Shown here: in pieces, positions 25,342-35,196 of the stretch
Layout: every line of letters starts with the position of its first letter
Position numbering within the stretch: position 1 is the stretch's first letter
Assembly: GCA_023423405.1 (NCBI GenBank)
Contig: JAFAFR010000099.1
Location: 1 to 55,540, forward strand
Origin: Bacteroidota bacterium
GTDB lineage: Bacteria > Bacteroidota > Bacteroidia > Chitinophagales > Chitinophagaceae
Length of the DNA: 55,540 nt
Direction: 5' to 3'
Position numbers and translations under genes: made by a program
The notes under the pieces: model-generated
Seen by the model: the letters and a program-made list of their open reading frames with translations, nothing else
What the model was told of the DNA's origin: nothing
Database searches by the model: none

Positions 25342-28300
25342 ATGCCTGAACGCTATAGCATGATCCGATTTTTTTCAATTGCCCTTTGTTGCACAGGCGG
25401 TCTGTTAACGGCCGCCTGTGCACTGGCGCAAACGGCTCCGGACTGGGAAGATCCCAATAAGGTATCGCACAATACAGTGGCGCCCCATGCCTGGTTTATT
25501 CCCTACCCGGATGCCGCCGCTGCTTCCTCCGGGGGCGCTTCTTCCCGGGTGCTTTCCCTGGACGGGGACTGGTTGTTCAACTGGGTGGAGAAACCGGCGG
25601 ACCGTCCCCTTGACTTTTATCGCCCGGGTTTTGCAGCCGATGGCTGGAAAAAGATCAAAGTGCCTTCCAACTGGCAAACGGAGGGATACGACCGTTTCAT
25701 TTTTACGGACGTGGAATACCCCATCAAGCCCGATCCGCCGCATGTGCCGGCAGACTTTAACCCGGTGGGTTCCTATATCCGCGATGTTGACCTTCCGGCT
25801 AACTGGAAGGGACAAACGATTTACCTCCGGTTCGGGGCGGTGAATTCTTTTTTTTACTGCTGGGTAAATGGGCAATACATTGGCTTTAGCAAAGACAGCA
25901 AAACGCCTGCGGAATTTGATGTAAGCCGGTGGCTGAAGCCGGGTAAGAACAGGATCGCGGTACAGGTATTCCGCTTCAGCGACGGCACCTACCTCGAAGG
26001 GCAGGACATGTGGAAGCTGAGCGGTATTGAAAGATCGGTGACCCTGGTAAGAAGGCCGCGTTTTCATATCCGCGATTTTTTTGTGAAAGCCGGCCTCACG
26101 GAGGATTTGGCGAAAGGAACTTTTTCGCTCGACATCGAATGGGAAGGAGAGAAGCCGAAAGGCCAGCAGCAACTGGAGCTCCGGCTGGTGGATGAAAGCG
26201 ACCAGGGGCGGATTGTCTTTAGTAAAATTTTTTCGGTTAAGGATGACCGTACGATATCGCTGCAGGACACCCTTTCGGGCATACGATCCTGGAACGCTGA
26301 AACGCCCAATCTTTACCTGTTACAGCTGGTGTATAGAGGTGCGGGCGGAAGGGTAGAAGAACTGATCCGCCACCGCATTGGGTTCCGCCGGGTGGAGGTC
26401 AGGAACGGCCTGCTGCTGGTGAATGACAAAGCTATTAAGCTGCGGGGCGTCAACCGCCACGAGCACGATATGATCACCGGCAAGGTTATTACGGTAGAAA
26501 GCATGATCAGGGACATCCAGGTCATGAAGCAATACAACATCAATGCCGTTCGGAACAGCCACTATCCCAACCGGGAAGAATGGTACGAGCTTTGCGACCG
26601 CTATGGCATTTACGTGGTGGATGAAGCCAATATTGAATGCGATGGAATGGACTTTCATCCGCTGAAAACCCTGTCGGATCAGCCCGACTGGAAAGCGGCT
26701 TATCTCGATCGCACGCGGCGCATGGTGGAGCGGGACAAGAACTTCACTTCCATCATCACCTGGTCCCTCGGCAATGAAAGCCGCTTTGGCAGCAATTTTA
26801 TAGCTACCTACGAATGGACAAAAGCAAGGGACAATACGCGCCCGGTACAATACGAAGAAGCAAGGGACAATCCTTATACGGATATTTTTTGTCCCATGTA
26901 TAAGTCGACCAGCGTGATGCTGGAATACGTAAAGGACTGGCGCCGCCGTCCGCTCATACAGTGTGAGTATGCGCACATGATGGGTAACAGCGGTGGCAAC
27001 CTGGCCGACGACTGGGAGCTCATCAACCGTTACCAGCAACTGCAGGGCGGTTTTATATGGGATTTCTCCGACCAGGCATTTTTAAAGAAAGATGAGAAGG
27101 GCCGCGCTTTTTGGGCCTATGGCAGCGATATGGGCAGCGTGGGCGCCACCAGTGATACCAGCTTCTGCGCCGATGGCCTGTTCCAGGCCGACAGGCAACC
27201 GCATCCGCAGGCCTATGAACTGAAAAAAGTGTACCAGCAGGTTGCTTTTGAAGGCCTGCCTTTGAGCAATGTCGTGAGGATCACCAATCGTTTTGATTTT
27301 TTGCCGCTCTCGGCTTTCCGTCTCCGCTGGAAGATCAAAACTTCCGGTGCAGTGCAGTCGGAAGGGGAGTGGCCGGCGTTGGCGCTTGCCCCCGGCGCCG
27401 ATACGGTGCTGAACGTTCCCCTGCCACCGGGTGCAGCGCTTATTTCCGGCGAGTCGTTCCTGCTGCTGGAAGCGCTTACGCGTGACAGTTTGCCCCTGCT
27501 CTCGCCGGGGACGGTGGTAGCAACCGAACAGATCGCGCTGGCGGGCGGGATCACCTCTAAAGCTGCCGGCGGGCCTGAGCCTGTAGCGGTGCGGGTATTG
27601 GATACCGTTAGTAACTATCGCTTTGGCAGTGGCGGGTTCGTGGCCAGTTGGGATAAACATACCGGGTGGATAAACGGCCTTGATATGGGAAGCGGCAATG
27701 TACTGGAAGGCCCGGTGGTTCCCGATTTCTGGCGCGCGGTGACCGACAACGACATCGGCAACAGCCTGCAGATCAGGGCGGCGGTATGGCAGCATGCCGC
27801 AGACTCGGCGCATTTGGTTAGCCTGACAACAGCAAAGGATGCAGCGGGTATTATTTCCGTGCATACCGTTCACGAACTTTCCACTGTAAAAGCCAGCTAT
27901 CGCTGCAGCTATACGTTTGAAGCCGGCGGCGGCCTCCGGGTTTCTGCCGAGCTGCTTCCTTATGGACAGGGTATCCCGGAGCTGCCTCGTTTTGGCATGC
28001 GCTTCCTGCTGCGGCGCACGCTCGACCAGGTAGACTGGTTCGGGCGGGGTCCTTTTGACAACTATTGCGACCGGAAAGCGGCCGCTTTTGTGGACCGGTA
28101 CCGCATGAATGTTTCCGATCTCTTTCATCCATACCCCCGTGCGCAGGAGTCGGGTTACCGCACCGGTGTGGTGCGTATGCACATGAGCGATAGTAAAGGA
28201 AATGGCATTGGCTTTGAAGGGGAACCGCTTTTTTCTTTCGGCGTGCTGCCCTTCGACCGCACTAAGATCGATTTCAACAGGAGCACCAATATACACGGCT

Positions 28301-28458
28301 CTACGGTGGATCACGATAATTTTTATTGGGTGAATATCGATTTCAAACAGATGGGCGTAGGCGGCGACAATAGCTGGGGCGCAAAAACCCATGCCGAATA
28401 CATACTTCCTTATGCGCCGTACCGGTTTTCGTTCAGGATTAACAGGATCGCACCATGA
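25342..28458 (+). CDS. secreted glycoside hydrolase family 2 beta-galactosidase
   Basis: A 1038-residue GH2 enzyme of the LacZ-like five-domain type, exported by a signal peptide (residues about 7-30, ending ALAQ). Order: jelly-roll (LDGDWLFNW, KVPSNWQTEGYDRFIFTDVEYP), Ig-like domain, then the TIM barrel with GVNRHEHD and NAVRNSHYPN. The acid/base glutamate is E479 in SLGNES and the nucleophile is E542 in IQCEYAHMMGNS. The C-terminal small-chain domain ends in SFRINRIAP. It most likely removes a terminal beta-linked galactose from the imported oligosaccharide. A second ATG at 25360 gives a shorter signal peptide and is equally possible as a start. It overlaps the next gene by 4 bases. Confidence 0.93.
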   Translation: MPERYSMIRFFSIALCCTGGLLTAACALAQTAPDWEDPNKVSHNTVAPHAWFIPYPDAAAASSGGASSRVLSLDGDWLFNWVEKPADRPLDFYRPGFAADGWKKIKVPSNWQTEGYDRFIFTDVEYPIKPDPPHVPADFNPVGSYIRDVDLPANWKGQTIYLRFGAVNSFFYCWVNGQYIGFSKDSKTPAEFDVSRWLKPGKNRIAVQVFRFSDGTYLEGQDMWKLSGIERSVTLVRRPRFHIRDFFVKAGLTEDLAKGTFSLDIEWEGEKPKGQQQLELRLVDESDQGRIVFSKIFSVKDDRTISLQDTLSGIRSWNAETPNLYLLQLVYRGAGGRVEELIRHRIGFRRVEVRNGLLLVNDKAIKLRGVNRHEHDMITGKVITVESMIRDIQVMKQYNINAVRNSHYPNREEWYELCDRYGIYVVDEANIECDGMDFHPLKTLSDQPDWKAAYLDRTRRMVERDKNFTSIITWSLGNESRFGSNFIATYEWTKARDNTRPVQYEEARDNPYTDIFCPMYKSTSVMLEYVKDWRRRPLIQCEYAHMMGNSGGNLADDWELINRYQQLQGGFIWDFSDQAFLKKDEKGRAFWAYGSDMGSVGATSDTSFCADGLFQADRQPHPQAYELKKVYQQVAFEGLPLSNVVRITNRFDFLPLSAFRLRWKIKTSGAVQSEGEWPALALAPGADTVLNVPLPPGAALISGESFLLLEALTRDSLPLLSPGTVVATEQIALAGGITSKAAGGPEPVAVRVLDTVSNYRFGSGGFVASWDKHTGWINGLDMGSGNVLEGPVVPDFWRAVTDNDIGNSLQIRAAVWQHAADSAHLVSLTTAKDAAGIISVHTVHELSTVKASYRCSYTFEAGGGLRVSAELLPYGQGIPELPRFGMRFLLRRTLDQVDWFGRGPFDNYCDRKAAAFVDRYRMNVSDLFHPYPRAQESGYRTGVVRMHMSDSKGNGIGFEGEPLFSFGVLPFDRTKIDFNRSTNIHGSTVDHDNFYWVNIDFKQMGVGGDNSWGAKTHAEYILPYAPYRFSFRINRIAP

Positions 28459-30464
28459 TACCTACCTACAGATCATTTGTACACGCTGGCCGCTGCCTCG
28501 TGCTGCTGCTGCACCTGCTGCTCGCAGGAGCTGGCATTCCTACAGCCAGCTCACAGGAACCTATACCCGAAGCTTACACCAACCTGCTGGACGCCCGCTG
28601 GAAAGTGAAAGATACGCTTCGCATCAATACTGTATTGTTCAGCGATGCGGGCGCCTGGCACGCGTATACGCTTCCCGCCGACGGTAAAGACCAGGGCGGA
28701 TTCACCGGCCCCCTGGTTATGGACATGCAGGGCGAATGGTTGTCGAACTGCCTTGCCAAACTGGAGTTGGAGGAAGGCAAAAAGATTCTGCAACCCGATA
28801 CGCTTCGCACAAAATTATTCTACAAACCAGGCATGCTGGAGCAGGTGCTTTATTACCCGGGATGGGAAGCCAGCCTGCAACTTGTTTTTGTCAAAGACCG
28901 CCAGTCGTTATTGTATGTGCAGGTGAAGAACACGGCTGCAACTGCCCGCAGCCTTCGGTTGCGGTGGTCGGGCGAATTGCTGAAAAAAGCCTGCCGGCTG
29001 CGGGCGGAGGAATCTTCCCTCAAGGTCAATTTCAATGGTAGTGCAAAACAACTGCGGATCGATCTGCCGCAGGAGGAAGCCTGGAAAGTAGGAGTGACGG
29101 GTGACGCTTATACCGCAACGGGAAAGGCGGTCAGGGTGCAGCCTGGCTCCAGCATCCACACCTGGCAGCAGCAATCCTTCTTTCCGGATAGCAGTAACGC
29201 TGCCGGATACCCGAAAAAAGCTGACCCCGACCCGGCACTGCAGCAAACTGCAAAACGGTGGACGGGTTATCTTTCCAACTATTTCCGTTCAACGAACAAC
29301 CGTACGCTGTCCCTGCCCGAACAAAAACTGGCTGTTAAGTGCATCATGACACTGATGAACAACTGGCGCTCGCCATCCCGCGACCTGCGGCACCACAGCA
29401 TTTTCCCCTCCATTTCCTACAAGGGCTTTTATGGCGCCTGGAGCTGGGACAGTTGGAAACACGCGGCAGCGCTCGCTTTCATCGATACAGCGCAGGCCAC
29501 GGAGAACCTGCGCTGCCTGTTTGATTACCAGGATACCTCCGGCATGATCCCCGATTGTATCTACGCCGATAAGTCGGAGAACAACTGGCGCAACACCAAA
29601 GCGCCGCTGGCCGCCTGGGCGGTATGGGAGATCTACGGGCAAACGAAAGACAAAAACCTGCTGCGGGAATTTTATCCCAAATTGTTGAGCTATCACCAAT
29701 GGTGGTACCGGTACCGCGACCACGACCAAAACGGGCTTTGCGAATTCGGCTCCACCGACGGCACCCGCCTCGCCGCCGCCTGGGAAAGCGGCATGGACAA
29801 TGCCGTGCGCTTCGACAATGCAAAAATGCTGCAGAACGCAGCAACGGCCTGGTCGCTCAACCAGGAGTCGGTGGATCTCAACAGTTTCCTGTACCGGGAA
29901 AAGATATACCTGGCATCCATAGCCGAAGAACTGGAAAATACCGAAGCAGCCACAACCTGGCGCCAGGCCGCCGCTGATCTGAAAGAAAAGATAAACAACA
30001 GTTTTTTCGGTGCAGCACCGGCTTATTATTACGACCGCCGGCTGGTGTCGGGCGAACTGATCAGCATTCCCGGTCCCGAAGGCTGGCTGCCACTCTGGGC
30101 AGGTATTGCAGCACCGCAACAGGCCGGGGCTGTCAGGCAATTGCTGATGGACGAACAATATTTCTTCACCCCGCTTCCGCTTCCCACCCTGAACAGGAAA
30201 CACCCTGCCTTTGATCCGCTGAAAGGTTACTGGCGCGGTCCCGTATGGCTCGACCAGGTTTATTTTGCGGTAACCGGCCTGAAACAATACGGTTACCAGT
30301 CCGAAGCAGCCACCCTGCAGCAGAAGGTGTTCCGCGAGGCCAGGGGGCTGTTGGACAATGCGCCGGTGTATGAGAATTATCACCCATTGACCGGCAAAGG
30401 GTTGAATGCAGCTAACTTTAGCTGGTCGGCCGCCATGATATTATTATTGATCAAAGAATCTTAG
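28455..30464 (+). CDS. GH63-like alpha-glycosidase
   Basis: A 669-residue exported enzyme (signal peptide up to about residue 34) with an (alpha/alpha)6 barrel of the GH63/YgjK type. The catalytic region is visible as WSWDSWKHA (D332 is the likely acid), then DGTRLAAAWESGMDNAVRF, KGYWRGPVWLDQ and VYENYHPLTGKGLN (E640 is the likely base). An N-terminal beta domain precedes the barrel. YgjK-like enzymes act on alpha-glucosyl-galactose and related disaccharides; the true substrate here is unknown. The start overlaps the GH2 gene by ATGA, so both are translated together. It ends the SusCD locus. Confidence 0.85.
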   Translation: MIPTYRSFVHAGRCLVLLLHLLLAGAGIPTASSQEPIPEAYTNLLDARWKVKDTLRINTVLFSDAGAWHAYTLPADGKDQGGFTGPLVMDMQGEWLSNCLAKLELEEGKKILQPDTLRTKLFYKPGMLEQVLYYPGWEASLQLVFVKDRQSLLYVQVKNTAATARSLRLRWSGELLKKACRLRAEESSLKVNFNGSAKQLRIDLPQEEAWKVGVTGDAYTATGKAVRVQPGSSIHTWQQQSFFPDSSNAAGYPKKADPDPALQQTAKRWTGYLSNYFRSTNNRTLSLPEQKLAVKCIMTLMNNWRSPSRDLRHHSIFPSISYKGFYGAWSWDSWKHAAALAFIDTAQATENLRCLFDYQDTSGMIPDCIYADKSENNWRNTKAPLAAWAVWEIYGQTKDKNLLREFYPKLLSYHQWWYRYRDHDQNGLCEFGSTDGTRLAAAWESGMDNAVRFDNAKMLQNAATAWSLNQESVDLNSFLYREKIYLASIAEELENTEAATTWRQAAADLKEKINNSFFGAAPAYYYDRRLVSGELISIPGPEGWLPLWAGIAAPQQAGAVRQLLMDEQYFFTPLPLPTLNRKHPAFDPLKGYWRGPVWLDQVYFAVTGLKQYGYQSEAATLQQKVFREARGLLDNAPVYENYHPLTGKGLNAANFSWSAAMILLLIKES

Positions 30465-30472
30465 TTCCGCAT

Positions 30473-32776
30473 ATGTTTATCAGTTTACCCGAGCTGGCTA
30501 CCTGCCTGAAAGAAGAATTCAATCTCACCGGTGATCTGCAACCGCTGAATGGATACGACGAGCAGAATACGCTGCTCACCACCGCCAGCGGCGCGCGATA
30601 CGTATGCAAACTGGCGGGCCCGCAACACGATCTTTTTTTCCTGGAAGCGCAGCTTCTTATGCTCGAACATCTCCGCAAACAGGGGCTGGACAAGGGTTTT
30701 CAGCAACCGGTCCCAAGTCGCGACGGCCGTTTGATCGCGATCATCAGCCATGGCGAAAACCGTTATTTCCTTCGCGTGCTGAATTACCTGGAAGGCGAAT
30801 TCCTGGTCAAAAAGCCGGCCCACAGCAATGCCTTATTGCACAGCATCGGCCTTGCCCTGGGGGAAATGGATAAGGCCCTGTGTGGCTTTCACCATCCGGC
30901 TTTCCAGCGGCATTATGAGTGGGATATCAGCAATGCGCTGGATGCCCGGCAATACATGCCTTATATCAGCCATCCTGAACAAAAGCGCCTGGTATCTTAT
31001 TTCCTGTTGCAGTTTGAAACCGAAGTGTTGCCCCTGCTCCCAAAGCTGCGCAAAGCCTGCATTCACAACGATGCCAACGATTACAATGTGCTGGTGCGCG
31101 ATGAACAGTTTGCCGGGCTGATTGATTTTGGTGACGCGGTACATGCGCCCCTGGTCAATAACCTGGCGGTAGCTGTCACTTATGCAATGTTGTCGAAGCC
31201 CGATCCGCTGCAGGCGGCGGTGGAACTGGTGAGAGGGTACCACCAGGCCTATCCTCTGCAGGAACAGGAACTTGGACTATTATATTATCTCGTTGCTGCG
31301 CGTTTGTGCATCAGCGTTGGTAAATCGGCCTTTAACCATGCGAGCGACAGCGACAACCAGCACCACTTCGTTACGGAAGCACCGGCCTGGAAACTCGTCT
31401 ACCAGTGGATCGAACTGAACCCGCTGAAAGCGGAGCATGCATTCCGCCTGGCCTGTGGCATGCCGGGATGCATCGAAGAAGAAGGTTATGAAGAACTGCT
31501 GATGCGCCGGCACGCCCACATTGGCCGCAACCTGAGCATCGGTTACCAAAAGAAACTGAAAATAGTGAAGGGTGCGCTGCAGTACCTGTACGATGACAAA
31601 GGAAATACCTATGTGGACTGCGTGAACAACGTAAGCCATGTGGGTCACTGCCACCCGGACGTAGTAAAAGCCATGCAGCGGCAAATCGCTACCCTGAACA
31701 CCAACACGCGTTACCTCAGCGATCACCTGGTGAACTACGCCGAGCTGCTCACGGCGACGCTACCGGAAAAACTGAAAGTCTGTTATTTCACCAACTCCGG
31801 CAGTGAAGCCAACGACCTGGCCATCCGCATGAGCCGCCACTTCACCAAACAGAAAGACGTTGTGGTGCTCGACCATGCCTATCACGGCACGTCCACGGTT
31901 GCCATGGAAATGAGTCCCTATAAATTTGACGGTAAAGGTGGATTCGGCAAAATGCCTTACATCCACAAAGCCATGAATCCCGATGGCTATCGTGGACCGT
32001 ATAAAGTTTCCGATCCCGAGGCGGGTGAAAAATATGCCGCCGATATAAAGCGGATCATTACAGAACTGGCAAAAGAAGGCAGAAAGCCCGCAGCTTTTAT
32101 CTGCGAAACCCTGCTGGGTGTAGGCGGACAAATTCCGCTGCCACAGGGCTACCTGCAGGCGGCCTACCGCGAAGCGCGGAAAGCCGGCGCCATCTGCATT
32201 GCCGACGAAGTGCAGGTGGGTTTCGGCAGGGTAGGGGATGCTTTCTGGGGATTTGAGCTCCAGGACGTGAAGCCAGATATTGTGGTATTGGGAAAACCTA
32301 TCGGTAATGGTCACCCGCTGGCGGCAGTGGTGGTTACCGAAGAAATTGCCGATGCCTTCAACAACGGTATGGAATACTTCAATACCTATGGCGGCAACCC
32401 GGTGTCCATGGTCACGGGAAGAGCCGTGCTGCAGGTGATACAGCAGGAAGATCTGCAGGAACATGCGCGCGAAACAGGTAACTACCTCATGGAAGCACTC
32501 CGGGAGCTGGCGCCGAAGCACCGGCTCATAGGCGATGTAAGAGGTCATGGACTTTTTGTAGGTGTGGAGCTGGTGCGCAATACCGGCAGCCTTGAGCCCG
32601 CCGTTCCTGAAATAGATGAGATCGTGGAAGAAATGAAGAACCGGGGCTACCTGCTGAGTACGGATGGACCTCTTCACAACGTGCTGAAAATAAAACCGCC
32701 GCTGGTCTTTAACAAACAGAACGCAGACGGACTGGTTGCTTCGCTCGATGCAGTGATGACCAGTCTGGGTTATTGA
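30473..32776 (+). CDS. fusion of an APH-family kinase and a class III aminotransferase (phospho-lyase type)
   Basis: A 767-residue protein made of two enzymes. Residues 1-330 are an APH/HYKK-type kinase with a catalytic CIHNDANDYNVL (near 196-207) and a metal-binding GLIDFGD (near 216). Residues 350-767 are a class III PLP protein with SGSEANDLAIR, DHAYHGT, DEVQVGFGR and the PLP lysine in VLGKPIGNGHP (near 605). The second half resembles AGXT2L/ETNPPL-type ammoniophospholyases. In that family phosphorylated amines lose phosphate and ammonia. Fusion with a kinase suggests sequential phosphorylation and elimination of 5-hydroxylysine or ethanolamine. The neighbouring 2-oxoadipate dioxygenase favours hydroxylysine (inference). 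It starts nine bases after the GH63 stop. Confidence 0.85.
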   Translation: MFISLPELATCLKEEFNLTGDLQPLNGYDEQNTLLTTASGARYVCKLAGPQHDLFFLEAQLLMLEHLRKQGLDKGFQQPVPSRDGRLIAIISHGENRYFLRVLNYLEGEFLVKKPAHSNALLHSIGLALGEMDKALCGFHHPAFQRHYEWDISNALDARQYMPYISHPEQKRLVSYFLLQFETEVLPLLPKLRKACIHNDANDYNVLVRDEQFAGLIDFGDAVHAPLVNNLAVAVTYAMLSKPDPLQAAVELVRGYHQAYPLQEQELGLLYYLVAARLCISVGKSAFNHASDSDNQHHFVTEAPAWKLVYQWIELNPLKAEHAFRLACGMPGCIEEEGYEELLMRRHAHIGRNLSIGYQKKLKIVKGALQYLYDDKGNTYVDCVNNVSHVGHCHPDVVKAMQRQIATLNTNTRYLSDHLVNYAELLTATLPEKLKVCYFTNSGSEANDLAIRMSRHFTKQKDVVVLDHAYHGTSTVAMEMSPYKFDGKGGFGKMPYIHKAMNPDGYRGPYKVSDPEAGEKYAADIKRIITELAKEGRKPAAFICETLLGVGGQIPLPQGYLQAAYREARKAGAICIADEVQVGFGRVGDAFWGFELQDVKPDIVVLGKPIGNGHPLAAVVVTEEIADAFNNGMEYFNTYGGNPVSMVTGRAVLQVIQQEDLQEHARETGNYLMEALRELAPKHRLIGDVRGHGLFVGVELVRNTGSLEPAVPEIDEIVEEMKNRGYLLSTDGPLHNVLKIKPPLVFNKQNADGLVASLDAVMTSLGY

Positions 32777-32806
32777 GCAATACCCCCGTTAAAACAAAAT
32801 TTGCAT

Positions 32807-33709
32807 ATGGAAAAACAAACAGCCACACGCGCAGCCGTGCTGGAAGGCCTCATGCGCCGCTACCGGGAACGGGTACCCGATGTGAACGCCATCATCCTCG
32901 CGATGATCAAGGAAGGCATTATCCGACAGGCGGAAGACATCGAGAACGACCACATTGCCTTCCGCACGCTGGGTGTGTCACATCTTGGGATCGCTTCCCT
33001 CGAAAAAATATTCCTGCACCTCGGTTACGAAAAAAAGGATTACTATTCTTTTGAAGAAAAGAAACTGAACGCCTATTGGTATGCGCCCCCGGTGCCCGGC
33101 GAGCCGCGCATTTTTGTCAGTGAATTGCGTGTGCAGGAACTAGGGCCTGCTGCACAGGAAATTGTTCGGAAATACACCGCAGGCATTCAGCAGGATCCGG
33201 TAGACCAACTCAACCTCGACGATGCGGCGCAGGTGGACGAATTCCTGCACAGCGGCCTCTGGGAAACGCCTTCACTGGCCGATTACAGCCTGCTGCTGGA
33301 GGAAAGTGAGTACGCAGCCTGGGTGATCTTCAACCGTTATTATCTGAACCATTTTACCATCAGCGTCCATAATCTTAAAGAGGGCTATAACACCATCCCG
33401 GCCTTTAACACGTTCCTGGAAAATGCAGGATTTGTATTGAACGACGCGGGCGGAAAAATTAAAACCAGTCCCGACGGTAACCTGCTGCAGAGCGCCACAA
33501 TAGCGAAAAAGATCCGGGCTTCTTTTGCGGGCGGCGAAGAACAGCTCATTCCAGGGTCTTACGTGGAATTTGCAGAACGCAAAGTATTACCGGCTTTCCG
33601 CGAATTGCCCGGAGACACCATTGAACGCAGCCATCGCCGCGAGGGTTTTGAAGCAGCCAATGCCAACCGTATTTTTGAAAGCACGTACCGCGGGCAAACA
33701 GAACGCTGA
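32807..33709 (+). CDS. 2-oxoadipate dioxygenase/decarboxylase (DUF1338, HglS-like)
   Basis: A 300-residue DUF1338 protein. In Pseudomonas putida the homologue HglS converts 2-oxoadipate with O2 to D-2-hydroxyglutarate in lysine breakdown. The metal-ligand pattern is present: H49 (in DHIAFRTL), H182 (in NHFTISVHN) and E254 (in YVEFAER). The substrate-binding arginine R53 lies four residues after the first histidine, as in HglS. The ATG at 32807 is chosen because it starts the conserved MEKQTATR segment. It lies 30 bases after the kinase-aminotransferase fusion on the same strand, so they are likely co-transcribed. Confidence 0.88.
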   Translation: MEKQTATRAAVLEGLMRRYRERVPDVNAIILAMIKEGIIRQAEDIENDHIAFRTLGVSHLGIASLEKIFLHLGYEKKDYYSFEEKKLNAYWYAPPVPGEPRIFVSELRVQELGPAAQEIVRKYTAGIQQDPVDQLNLDDAAQVDEFLHSGLWETPSLADYSLLLEESEYAAWVIFNRYYLNHFTISVHNLKEGYNTIPAFNTFLENAGFVLNDAGGKIKTSPDGNLLQSATIAKKIRASFAGGEEQLIPGSYVEFAERKVLPAFRELPGDTIERSHRREGFEAANANRIFESTYRGQTER

Positions 33710-33741
33710 AAAATCAAACAACCGGGTAAATAAGGATCAGG

Positions 33742-33749
33742 TATTTTTG
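33742..33749 (+). promoter_or_regulatory. -7 element for the methyltransferase gene
   Basis: TATTTTTG matches TAnnTTTG and lies 19 bp upstream of the ATG at 33769. No clear -33 element is visible. Confidence 0.5.
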
Positions 33750-33768
33750 CAGATAAAGCAAACATACC

Positions 33769-34482
33769 ATGACGCAGAAAAAGTCGACCGTTGAAGAGAT
33801 CAGGGCCAGGTTTGACCAGGACGTGGAAAGATTCTCTAACCTGGAATCGGGACAGTTGTCTACCATTGATGCAGCCATTTCGCTGGAGCTGATCACGGAA
33901 GCATCGAAAAGGCTGGTGCCACATGCCACGCAATTGCTCGACATTGGCTGCGGCGCCGGGAACTACACGCTGAAAATGTTGCAGAAACTGCCGGGACTTA
34001 CCTGCACATTGCTGGACCTGAGCCAACCCATGTTGGAACGTGCAGCGCAACGAGTAGGCGCCGCAACTACAGGTGCGGTCACTACCGTACAGGCCGATTT
34101 CCGCGAAGCCGGTCTCCCGGAAAACCAATACGACATCATACTGGCGGGTGCTGTTTTGCATCACCTGCGCGACGACGCCGATTGGGAAAGCAGCTTTGCG
34201 AAACTCTATGCCCTTTTGAAGAAGGGCGGCTGCCTCATGATCTCCGACCTGGTTACCCAGGACGATGAAAGGCTCACCGCCTATACCTGGGAACGTTATG
34301 GCGACTACCTGGAAGCCACGGGTGGCGCGGATTACCGGCAAAAAGTACTCGATTACGTAGCGAAGGAGGATTCGCCCCGTTCGGTTACCTATCAGTTGGC
34401 GCTGATGAAACGGCTCGGTTTCCGCGAAGTGGAAATCCTGCACAAGAACATGTGCTTCGCTGCCTTTGGCGGTATTAAATAA
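33769..34482 (+). CDS. class I SAM-dependent methyltransferase
   Basis: A 237-residue Rossmann-fold methyltransferase. Motif I is LLDIGCGAGNYTLKML (near residue 63), followed by an acidic end of strand 2 (CTLLDLSQPMLERA), YDIILAGAVLHHL for motif II/III, and LKKGGCLMISDLV. The motif pattern matches tRNA cmo5U-type and general type 11 methyltransferases (a tail of R-S-V-T-Y-Q-L-A-L-M-K-R-L-G-F-R-E-V follows). The substrate cannot be assigned. It is a single gene with its own promoter. Confidence 0.85.
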   Translation: MTQKKSTVEEIRARFDQDVERFSNLESGQLSTIDAAISLELITEASKRLVPHATQLLDIGCGAGNYTLKMLQKLPGLTCTLLDLSQPMLERAAQRVGAATTGAVTTVQADFREAGLPENQYDIILAGAVLHHLRDDADWESSFAKLYALLKKGGCLMISDLVTQDDERLTAYTWERYGDYLEATGGADYRQKVLDYVAKEDSPRSVTYQLALMKRLGFREVEILHKNMCFAAFGGIK

Positions 34483-34558
34483 GATGCCTGATTTTCGCCA
34501 GCCCCTTGACGCGCCCCAAAAATTGGAGTAGTTTTATGCCGGACCTAAACCGGTAGCA

Positions 34559-35191
34559 ATGAAATACCTGCATCATCACTGCCAGCGTTACCTGACCGTC
34601 CTGGTTTTTGCAATGAACCTTCCCCTGCTCATGCCCGCGCAAACGTCCAAACCCTGGACGGAAAAGGACCGGCAATACCTGGTTGACAATCTCCGGAGAA
34701 CCCGCGACGCACTGGCAAAAGAATGCGAATCGCTCACGGCCGAACAATGGGCATACAAGACAGACTCCTCGCAATGGTGCATTGGCCAGGTATTGGAACA
34801 CCTGGGATTGTACGAACGGATCTTTGCGCAGGAAGCCGATATCATGCTGAGCACTCCGCCCAACCCGGAGATGAACAAAAACGCTCTACCCGATTCTGCT
34901 TATCTTTCCTGGATGAATGACCCCAGCCCGCACAAGGCGGAATGGAATGCAGAACCACTCGGGCTGATGAAAGGAAAAGACAATCTCCGTTTTTTTCTCT
35001 TTGGGCGCGATCACCTGATCGGCTTTATCCGCGAAACCAGCTACGACCTGAAATCACATTTCACCTATCGCTGGGGCGACGAGAAACGGCGAAGCATACA
35101 CGCACTCATGGTGGTTCATTTCGGACATACCGACAGGCACCTGCGCCAGGTCCTCCGGATCAAAGCGATGCCCGGCTATCCTAAATCCTGA
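34559..35191 (+). CDS. DinB-like metal-binding protein, exported
   Basis: A 210-residue protein with an N-terminal hydrophobic stretch (LTVLVFAMNLPLLMPAQ) that looks like a signal peptide and a DinB four-helix domain. The three histidines expected for the metal site fit QVLEHLGLYE and VVHFGHTDRHLRQV. DinB-like proteins in this phylum are mostly of unknown enzyme activity (some are thiol-dependent transferases). It is followed by the YoaK-like gene after five bases. Confidence 0.8.
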   Translation: MKYLHHHCQRYLTVLVFAMNLPLLMPAQTSKPWTEKDRQYLVDNLRRTRDALAKECESLTAEQWAYKTDSSQWCIGQVLEHLGLYERIFAQEADIMLSTPPNPEMNKNALPDSAYLSWMNDPSPHKAEWNAEPLGLMKGKDNLRFFLFGRDHLIGFIRETSYDLKSHFTYRWGDEKRRSIHALMVVHFGHTDRHLRQVLRIKAMPGYPKS

Positions 35192-35196
35192 TACCC

